In this document: positions 7,219 to 11,759 of the stretch, in pieces
Numbering within the stretch: position 1 is the stretch's first letter
Layout: the number at the start of each line of letters is the position of its first letter
Assembly (NCBI GenBank): GCA_003223995.1
Contig: QHYA01000137.1
Coordinates: 1-11,759, forward strand
Reading direction: 5' to 3'
Source: Acidobacteriota bacterium
Lineage (GTDB): Bacteria > Acidobacteriota > Polarisedimenticolia > QHYA01
Length of the DNA stretch: 11,759 nucleotides
Translations under genes and position numbers: made by a program
The notes under the pieces: generated by a model
Database searches by the model: none
Seen by the model: only the letters and a program-made list of their open reading frames with translations
Told to the model about the DNA's origin: nothing

Positions 7219-7388
7219 CCCGCTGCTCCCTCCCGGCCCCCGGCGATCTTGTGTCCTGACAGCTTCTCCTCGAGCCGCTGCACCTGTCGCTCCGCCCTGT
7301 CCAGCCGAAACAAAACGTAACTCACGTATGCCGCCAGCAGCAGCCAGACGGAGTTGTAGGCCCAGAACAGGAACTCGAAATTCTTCAT
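7215..7388 (-). CDS. ccmD: CcmD-like small membrane protein
   Basis: This 57-residue protein starts MKNFEFLFWAYNSVWLLLAA, with one membrane helix (about 8-27) and then a basic, coiled-coil-prone tail (FRLDRAERQVQRLEEKL). Size, topology and place directly after ccmC match CcmD, which in System I helps release holo-CcmE from the CcmABC complex. Its ATG overlaps the ccmC stop by four bases (ATGA), and AGGGGG lies a few bases upstream inside ccmC. The stop TAG shares the palindrome CTAG with the stop of the convergent plus-strand gene. CcmD sequences are poorly conserved, so the call rests largely on context. Confidence 0.82.
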   Translation of the reverse strand: MKNFEFLFWAYNSVWLLLAAYVSYVLFRLDRAERQVQRLEEKLSGHKIAGGREGAAG

Positions 7389-8218
7389 CCGGTCCCCCTT
7401 TCGGGTTCGATACGTTCCAGCTCGTTGCTCCCCTCCGCTGCGGACAGGTCGGAGACGACCCGTAGGTCCTCGAGACGCTCCTCGAGGCTTCCAAGCCTGG
7501 TCCTCAGGGTCACGAGCCAGAGAAACAAGGCAAAGAAGGAAGCGAGACAGAACCAGAAACCGATCTTGATGGGAAGGTCGCTCTGCGGGGCGTTCCGCAG
7601 GATCGTCGGGCGCGGGTGGATGCCGCCCCACAGCTCCACCGACTTGTAGATCATCAGTACCACCGGAAGAGCGACGATCCCGAGCGCCGAGCAGAACCGC
7701 GCGGCCTGGTCGCGGTTGTCCGAGGAGAGCCGGACGAGAATGGACCCGAAAAAGATCAGCCAGAGGATCGCCGTGAGGTTGAGGCGAGGCTCCCAGGTCC
7801 ACGCGTGCCCCCACTCGGGCTTCGCCCAGATCGGACCCGTCACGAGGACGATGCTGCAGAAGAGCATCCCCAGCTCGGTCGAGGCCCGCGCGACGCGGTC
7901 GAATGCGCGCCGGCGCGTCGCCAGGTAGAGGATCGAGCAGACGAACACGATCCCCACGGCCAGGAAGGTCATGAACGCTGAGGGGACATGAAAGTAGAAG
8001 ATCCTTTGCACCGGGTTCGGCTCGCCGTTGGCGGCCACCGATGTAGGGACGCCCTCCCTGAGGAGCTCCATCAGCGTCGAGCCCGCTCCATGCGTCCCTT
8101 GTGAGGGGACGGGGGCCCGGCCGAGAAACACGATCCGGATTGCCACGAAGATCAAGCCCGCAACCACCGCGAAGGAAGGCCAGAGCGATGCGGCCCGTCC
8201 GTGGGAGTTCACGAGCAT
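7385..8218 (-). CDS. ccmC: cytochrome c maturation haem-handling protein CcmC
   Basis: CcmC binds haem at the outer face of the membrane and loads it onto CcmE. The 277-residue protein has about six membrane helices. The conserved segment RIFYFHVPSAFM contains a haem-ligand candidate, His77. The tryptophan-rich (WWD) loop WGHAWTWEPRL is at 136-146, and the second histidine is in LWGGIHPRPT (His201). The N-terminus is longer than in proteobacterial CcmC, with about 35 extra residues between helix 1 and the HVPS segment. The ATG at 8218 is chosen because it precedes helix 1 and lies five bases after the ccmB stop; upstream sequence in this frame is ccmB antiphase. No good Shine-Dalgarno sequence precedes it, so translation probably depends on coupling to ccmB. 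Confidence 0.9.
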   Translation of the reverse strand: MLVNSHGRAASLWPSFAVVAGLIFVAIRIVFLGRAPVPSQGTHGAGSTLMELLREGVPTSVAANGEPNPVQRIFYFHVPSAFMTFLAVGIVFVCSILYLATRRRAFDRVARASTELGMLFCSIVLVTGPIWAKPEWGHAWTWEPRLNLTAILWLIFFGSILVRLSSDNRDQAARFCSALGIVALPVVLMIYKSVELWGGIHPRPTILRNAPQSDLPIKIGFWFCLASFFALFLWLVTLRTRLGSLEERLEDLRVVSDLSAAEGSNELERIEPERGTG

Positions 8219-8223
8219 CGTGA

Positions 8224-8739
8224 TCAGATCGCAAGCAGCGACTCGCCCCGGCGCATCCGGTTGACGAGACCCCCGAGGAGGGTGCCGATGGCGCACAGTC
8301 CGTACGTGTGAACGGCGAGAACGGCTGCAAGGGACATCGCCACCGCGGGGAGGTCGACGCCGAAGAAGAGCGCCGCGAGCGGCACGATGACCGCCTCCAG
8401 AAGCAGCACGGCCGCGAGATTGGCAGCGAGCTTGCCGAGGTAAATGGCGCTGCGATCGGAGGGGGCCATGAGCAGGCCCGACATGGCATCCCTTTCGGAT
8501 TCGAGAAGGAACGAGTTCCTGAACCCCACGAGGGCCGCGAAGACGAGCGTGAGCCACAGCACCGCCGGAACGAGCCGCTCCGCCCCCACCCGGGCCATCG
8601 TCTGTGTTCCGAGGGAGAAGGCGAAGGCGAAAATCACGGCGAGGGCAAGAGCAAGCATCATCGCCAGGGAGTGCCAGGAACGCAGCTCCAGCCGGAGGTC
8701 CTTGGCAGCGATCAGCCACGCCGTTTTCAGTGTTCTCAC
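8224..8739 (-). CDS. ccmB: haem exporter membrane subunit CcmB, C-terminally truncated
   Basis: CcmB is the membrane partner of the CcmA ATPase. The 171 residues seen align with the first three quarters of the family: N-terminal KDLRLELRSWHSLAMMLALA, then the segments VLWLTLVFAALVGFRNSF, SERDAMSGLLMAPSDRSAIYLGK and NRMRRGESLLAI. The family is normally about 220 residues, and the last two membrane helices that follow this point are missing. A stop comes immediately, five bases before ccmC. Either an in-frame deletion or frameshift has removed the end, or the assembly has. The GTG start overlaps the ccmA stop (GTGA), which fixes it. Function in this form is doubtful. Confidence 0.85.
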   Translation of the reverse strand: MRTLKTAWLIAAKDLRLELRSWHSLAMMLALALAVIFAFAFSLGTQTMARVGAERLVPAVLWLTLVFAALVGFRNSFLLESERDAMSGLLMAPSDRSAIYLGKLAANLAAVLLLEAVIVPLAALFFGVDLPAVAMSLAAVLAVHTYGLCAIGTLLGGLVNRMRRGESLLAI

Positions 8740-9506
8740 CGGCCTGCTCCTCCCATCCTCGCGCCGGCAACGGGGGAGGCGGTCCGGGAGGCCATCGGGG
8801 AGGGCGCAGGAGGGTAGTGCTCCTCGCGGAGGCGCCGCGGGTCCGCGCCCGGGGCCGGGGCGGCCGCGACGAGCCTTCCCGCCCGCAGCATCACATAGCG
8901 GTCGGCGAGAGCGAGCGTCGCCGCGATGTCGTGGGAGGCGATCAGGGCGGCCCCGCCCCTCTGCCGCAACCCCGCCAGGCGATTCTGGAGAAGCTCCCCG
9001 GCAGCCGGATCCAGTCCGGCAGCCGGCTCGTCCAGCAACAGGATCTCCGGCTCGTGAAGGAAGGCCCGGGCCAGCGCCAGCCTCTGCTGCATCCCGCGCG
9101 ACAGCGCGCGAACCGGCTCCTGCGAGCGGTGCAGCAGTCCGAACTCCTCCAGCAGCATTCCGATGCGTCGGGACGCGGCGGCGACCTCGTAGAGCGAGGC
9201 ATAGAAGGACAGGTTCTCCTCCGCTGTGAGCGAATCGTAGAGAAGCGTCTGGTGACCAACCAGGCCCATTCGCGCGCGCAGCCGAGCGGATGAGGATCCG
9301 AAGAGGTCCTCGCCATTCACCAGCACCTGACCCCCATCGGGCCTGACCAGCGAGGCGAGGCACCGGATCAGGGTCGTCTTCCCGGCACCGTTCGAGCCGA
9401 GCAGGCCGACCAGTTCTCCGGCCTGCAGATCGAGGCTTACCCCCCGCAAGGCCGGAACGGGCCCGAATGACTTGCGCAGCAAGCGAGCTTCGATCAGGGA
9501 GGTCAC
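8736..9506 (-). CDS. ccmA: haem exporter ATP-binding subunit CcmA
   Basis: This is the ABC ATPase of the CcmABCD complex, whose ATP hydrolysis drives release of holo-CcmE. In 256 residues it has Walker A GSNGAGKT (37-44), a Q-loop region (LVGHQTLLYDSLTAEENL), the ABC signature ALSRGMQQRLALARA, Walker B ILLLDEP and the switch histidine in LIASHD. About 45 residues after the core form a Pro/Ala/Arg-rich tail not typical of CcmA. The only usable start is GTG at 9506: an in-frame stop lies four codons upstream. No Shine-Dalgarno sequence is seen, but a promoter-like element ends six bases before it. It is now the first gene of a ccmABCD unit, separated from ccmFHI by vapBC. Confidence 0.93.
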   Translation of the reverse strand: MTSLIEARLLRKSFGPVPALRGVSLDLQAGELVGLLGSNGAGKTTLIRCLASLVRPDGGQVLVNGEDLFGSSSARLRARMGLVGHQTLLYDSLTAEENLSFYASLYEVAAASRRIGMLLEEFGLLHRSQEPVRALSRGMQQRLALARAFLHEPEILLLDEPAAGLDPAAGELLQNRLAGLRQRGGAALIASHDIAATLALADRYVMLRAGRLVAAAPAPGADPRRLREEHYPPAPSPMASRTASPVAGARMGGAGR

Positions 9507-9512
9507 GCCGCA

Positions 9513-9541
9513 AGACTAGGGGGGCAGGGAGTGGAAGTAAA
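9513..9541 (-). promoter_or_regulatory. putative promoter of ccmABCD, leaderless layout
   Basis: The minus strand reads TTTACT (9541-9536), 17 bases, TAGTCT (9518-9513), then six bases and the GTG of ccmA. The -10 keeps the key T, A and final T; the -35 matches 4 of 6. It is weaker than the SPOR and vapB promoters but has the same distance to the start codon. Confidence 0.45.
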
Positions 9542-9576
9542 GAGCCGTACCCGGAAAAGTGCGCGGAGGTCCAGTG

Positions 9577-9605
9577 TTGCCGAGGTCGCAGCAATTAGCT
9601 AGAAT
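9577..9605 (+). promoter_or_regulatory. vapBC promoter, leaderless layout
   Basis: TTGCCG (9577-9582), a 17-base spacer and TAGAAT (9600-9605) make a good sigma-70-type promoter. Six bases separate the -10 from the vapB ATG, so the transcript should begin at the start codon. The palindrome TAGCTA (9596-9601) overlaps the -10 and is one possible part of an autoregulatory operator. Confidence 0.65.
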
Positions 9606-9611
9606 AGCCTC

Positions 9612-9914
9612 ATGAAAAGGGCCACATTGACCCAAACCAAGAACCAGCTCAGCAAGCTGATCGACCAAGTGCGCCATGGCGAGACGATCTTGGTTCTCGA
9701 CCGCGGCCGGCCGGTCGCGCGCATCGAATCGGCACTGACCACGAAGAGCGGGTCCGATCCCGAGGGACGTATCGAACGTCTGGAGCGGCAAGGTGTTCTT
9801 CGCCGGGCGACCGAAAGACCATCCAGGCAGTTCTGGGATCGCCAGCTGCCAACCGCCCGTGGCGGCGCCAGCATCGTGGAGGCCCTGCTCGCGGATCGGA
9901 GATCGGGGCGGTGA
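9612..9914 (+). CDS. vapB: type II antitoxin, Phd/YefM (VapB-like)
   Basis: The 100-residue protein has an N-terminal Phd/YefM-type DNA-binding domain: KRATLTQTKNQLSKLIDQVR followed by ETILVLDRGRPVARIES (residues about 2-40). A charged C-terminal region (about 50-100) should wrap and inhibit the toxin. Antitoxins of this kind also repress their own operon. The ATG at 9612 has no Shine-Dalgarno sequence and sits where transcription from the promoter above should begin. The stop overlaps the toxin GTG by four bases, so the pair is translationally coupled. Both genes run opposite to the flanking ccm genes. Confidence 0.88.
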   Translation: MKRATLTQTKNQLSKLIDQVRHGETILVLDRGRPVARIESALTTKSGSDPEGRIERLERQGVLRRATERPSRQFWDRQLPTARGGASIVEALLADRRSGR

Positions 9915-10345
9915 GTTTCTGGGACAGCTCGGCGTTGGTGCCGCTGCTGGTGCGGGAGGGAACCAGTGGTGCGATCCGCAAGCGATACCGGCGCGACGAG
10001 GCACCTATTGTGTGGTGGTGTGCCGAGGTCGAGTGTGCCTCAGCGGTGGCCCGGCTCGAAAGGGATGGGTCGCTCTCCTCTCGCGGAGCTACAGACGCCT
10101 TCCGCCGGCTCGACACCCTGGTCCGTGCGTGGCATCTGATCGAACCCGTGGCTGCCGTGCGGGAGACGGCCCGCCGTTTTCTGAGAGTTCACGACCTTCG
10201 CGCGGGCGACGCGCTCCAACTCGGCGCGGCACTTGTGGCGGCAGAGGGCCGCTCCTCGACGTTGGAGTTAATTTGCCTGGACGAGCGGCTCTCCGCTGCC
10301 GCACAGCGCGAGGGCTTCGCGGTTGTGGGACGATCGGATCTCTGA
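9911..10345 (+). CDS. vapC: PIN-domain ribonuclease toxin (VapC-like)
   Basis: The 144-residue PIN-domain protein is the likely toxin of the pair. VapC enzymes cut tRNA or rRNA with Mg/Mn ions held by four acidic residues. Here these are Asp5 (FWDSSALV), Glu41 (CAEVECASA), Asp100 (LRAGDALQL) and Asp124 (CLDERL), so the catalytic set looks intact. The GTG start at 9911 overlaps the antitoxin stop (GTGA), which is the usual arrangement. The gene ends 105 bases before the convergent ccmI-like gene. The RNA target cannot be told from sequence. Confidence 0.9.
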   Translation: MSFWDSSALVPLLVREGTSGAIRKRYRRDEAPIVWWCAEVECASAVARLERDGSLSSRGATDAFRRLDTLVRAWHLIEPVAAVRETARRFLRVHDLRAGDALQLGAALVAAEGRSSTLELICLDERLSAAAQREGFAVVGRSDL

Positions 10346-10450
10346 ACAGCGTCCATCTGAGGGTCCCCGCCTCCGCCGACTCGAGCCAATTCAGGGCGAT
10401 GGGGCGCGGGTAAAGTACCGGGCGAGGCACTCGGTGCGAGTCGGGGGGCT

Positions 10451-10759
10451 TCAGCGGCGGCGGCCGGCCGCCGCGGATGCCGAAAGGGCGTTGAGCTTGC
10501 GGAGAATCTCGACCGCTTCGGCCGTGTACCGCTCCTTCAGCTCGCGGTGGTCCTCCCCGGTGAGCTTGCCTGTCGCCAGGTCGAAGTCCAGCTCCTTGAG
10601 AGTCGCGTAGAGAGCAGCCTGCCGCGTGGCGAGCTCCTGCCGCTCGACGGAGGCGGGGGACTCCCCGACCGGCGGCTTGCCGCCGAAGAGCGGGGCGATG
10701 AGGTAGGTCCCGAGCGACAGCGTCAGCAGGACGAACCCGAGCACTGCAAAGAGGATCAT
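10451..10759 (-). CDS. short CcmI-like protein
   Basis: The 102-residue protein has one N-terminal membrane helix (about 2-22, ending in APLF) followed by a charged helical segment with ALYATLKELDFDLATGKLTGED (50-71). This is the pattern of the N-terminal part of CcmI/CycH, which delivers apocytochrome to the CcmF/H ligase. The large TPR region of proteobacterial CcmI is absent, as in short versions found in several phyla. The ATG overlaps the ccmH stop by four bases (ATGA). It is the last gene of the ccmFHI half. I use no symbol because only the N-terminal part is comparable. Confidence 0.78.
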   Translation of the reverse strand: MILFAVLGFVLLTLSLGTYLIAPLFGGKPPVGESPASVERQELATRQAALYATLKELDFDLATGKLTGEDHRELKERYTAEAVEILRKLNALSASAAAGRRR

Positions 10760-11298
10760 GGCTCCAGGCTCGACAGATCGCGCGCCAGACGCCGCCGGTA
10801 CGCCTCGTCGCGCTGCTCCTCGGCCTCGGATGGCACCGGCCGCAGCTCCGCTCCGGCCGATCCGGGCGAGGACCACCGCAGCAGGACCCAGAGAACGACC
10901 ACCGCCCCGAGAAGGATCGCGATGCCGGGGCCGATCCAGGCGAGGCGGTTGAAACCGCGCGCGGGAGGCACCACGCGGACCTGCTCGCCGTGCTCTCGCA
11001 CGAAGCCGGCGATGATGTCCTCGGGGGTCTTGCCCGCCTTCAGCTCCCCCTCGATGCGATCGCGCAGCTCGTGGGCGGTGCCGCAAGTGCAGTCATAGAT
11101 CGACTGGCGGGCGCAGCCGCAGTAGCAGAGAATCTCGCGGGCGACCTTCTCGTAGCCCTGCCGGGTATCCGCAGGGAGATCGGGAGAGGCAGTAGGCATG
11201 GCCCACGCCGTCAACGCTGAGAAGGCGTGCAGGGACAGCGCGGCGAGCAGGAACGAAAGGGCGGGATGACAGGGGCGGCGGGGGAGCAAGTCAGGCAA
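10756..11298 (-). CDS. ccmH: cytochrome c haem-lyase subunit CcmH, multi-cysteine form
   Basis: CcmH is a periplasmic, membrane-anchored thiol-redox protein that works with CcmF to attach haem to apocytochrome c. From the chosen start the 180-residue protein has a signal peptide (about 1-33, ending AWA), the CcmH domain (about 38-112) and a membrane helix (about 119-140). The motif reads ILCYCGCARQSIYDCTCGTA, with Cys58, 60, 62, 70 and 72, instead of the usual Leu-Arg-Cys-x-x-Cys. The rest (AHELRDRIEGELKAGKTPED, VREHGEQV, PP..GFN) is typical. The start is uncertain. TTG at 11298 has AGGAG 10 bases upstream and overlaps the ccmF end by eight bases; TTG at 11322 or 11289 is possible. The first ATG in frame would remove the signal peptide. 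Confidence 0.86.
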   Translation of the reverse strand: MPDLLPRRPCHPALSFLLAALSLHAFSALTAWAMPTASPDLPADTRQGYEKVAREILCYCGCARQSIYDCTCGTAHELRDRIEGELKAGKTPEDIIAGFVREHGEQVRVVPPARGFNRLAWIGPGIAILLGAVVVLWVLLRWSSPGSAGAELRPVPSEAEEQRDEAYRRRLARDLSSLEP

Positions 11299-11759
11299 CC
11301 GCCCGCTTCTCCTCGAGGGCAAGGGCCATCAGGCGGCGCTCGCGTCTGTCGGGCAGGACCGCGAGGCCAGTGCCAAGGATGTTGACGACCCCACCGAGCC
11401 ACAGCCAGTTCACGAACGGGTTGATCATGATCTTGAACGAGGCGAGACCGCTTTCCGGATCGACGTTGACCGGGATGAAATAAACGTCCTCGCCGACCCG
11501 CGCGAGATCTCGGACCGAGCGGGGAAGGAAGCTGCTATAGATGGCCACCTCGGTCGTGGGGTTCTCGACCCTCTGGTAGGAGCGCTTCTCCGCTGGCAGG
11601 ACGGCCAGCCGGCGTCCCTCCCGCTCCAGCGTCGCCTCCATCACGACGGAGCTGTACTCCGGCAGGCTCTCCAGCCGGTGGCGGTCGTACGTGAGCCGGT
11701 AGCTGTCGCATTCCATCTTGGTCCCGGGGTGCACCTGCTCGAAGGTGTATTCGCGCTTG
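11291..11759 (-). CDS. ccmF: CcmF-type cytochrome c haem lyase, C-terminal part
   Basis: Only the last 155 or so residues are in the window; the gene enters from the right edge. CcmF is the polytopic haem lyase that receives haem from CcmE. The visible part is its periplasmic C-terminal domain and last helix: VLPAEKRSYQRVENPTTEVA matches the conserved Glu-Lys-Arg…Thr-Thr-Glu-Val-Ala segment, and MINPFVNWLWLGGVVNILGT is the final membrane helix. It ends with a short charged tail. The stop overlaps the start of ccmH. The haem-binding WWD loop lies outside the window. Confidence 0.92.
   Translation of the reverse strand, partial: KREYTFEQVHPGTKMECDSYRLTYDRHRLESLPEYSSVVMEATLEREGRRLAVLPAEKRSYQRVENPTTEVAIYSSFLPRSVRDLARVGEDVYFIPVNVDPESGLASFKIMINPFVNWLWLGGVVNILGTGLAVLPDRRERRLMALALEEKRAVA

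Noticed and set aside
7215..9594. Long minus-strand frames of 424, 461 and 456 codons across the ccm genes
   Set aside because: Only the parts matching CcmD, CcmC and CcmB are real; the rest are out-of-frame readings of neighbouring ccm genes. True starts are set by four-base overlaps and conserved N-termini.
9516..10116. Minus-strand frames opposite vapBC that might bridge the ccm operon
   Set aside because: The translations have no ccm similarity and are antisense to two well-conserved genes.
10429..10441. Hairpin ACTCG-GTG-CGAGT between vapC and the ccmI-like gene as a terminator
   Set aside because: The stem is only five base pairs and no T-run follows on either strand, so an intrinsic terminator is not supported.
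1..11759. CRISPR arrays, tRNA or rRNA genes, insertion sequences, integrases, attachment repeats
   Set aside because: No direct-repeat array, RNA gene, transposase or integrase was seen; the vapBC insertion shows no flanking repeat I could identify by eye.

Overview
The window is high-GC bacterial chromosome, densely packed with genes. DUF4388–DnaJ–TPR and cysteine-containing SPOR-like proteins, a CcmH with extra cysteines and a split ccm locus suggest an Acidobacteriota-like or related uncultured lineage. This placement is an inference with moderate confidence, because no rRNA or marker phylogeny is available. Coding density is very high and no stretch over 300 bases lacks a gene. The longest gaps are about 105 bases.

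Layout. Positions 1-2579 (minus strand) hold a membrane-anchored SPOR-like protein, a DUF4388/DnaJ/TPR protein and the start of a NYN-domain (YacP-like) protein. Divergent from these is nadB (2660-4324, plus), L-aspartate oxidase of de novo NAD synthesis. Convergent with nadB is a minus-strand pair: a LOG-family Rossmann protein (5013-5591), then a signal peptidase I gene (4325-4968) that has lost its catalytic-serine segment and its reading frame. Positions 5697-7218 (plus) encode a TlpA/ResA-like thioredoxin and, translationally coupled to it, a membrane-anchored protein of unknown function. From 7215 to the window end lies a System I cytochrome c maturation (ccm) locus on the minus strand. 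In transcription order it reads ccmF (partial), ccmH, a short ccmI-like gene, then ccmA, ccmB, ccmC and ccmD. A plus-strand vapBC toxin-antitoxin pair (9612-10345) sits between the ccmFHI and ccmABCD halves.

How the genes work together. CcmABCD move and handle haem, while CcmF, CcmH and the CcmI-like protein carry out haem ligation to apocytochrome. The neighbouring TlpA-like protein is a plausible CcmG-type reductant. ccmE is not in the window. The visible ccmB ends about 50 residues early, lacking its last two membrane helices. Together with the damaged lepB, this means two genes here show apparent deletions, which are either real or assembly errors.

Regulation. Four starts (the SPOR gene, the LOG gene, ccmA and vapB) lie exactly six bases after a -10-like hexamer with an upstream -35-like element, and none has a clear Shine-Dalgarno sequence. 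This predicts leaderless transcripts. Two convergent gene pairs have abutting or overlapping stop codons, leaving no room for intergenic terminators. I see no new defence or mobile system. The notable points are the two damaged genes, the interrupted ccm locus and the repeated leaderless promoter layout.
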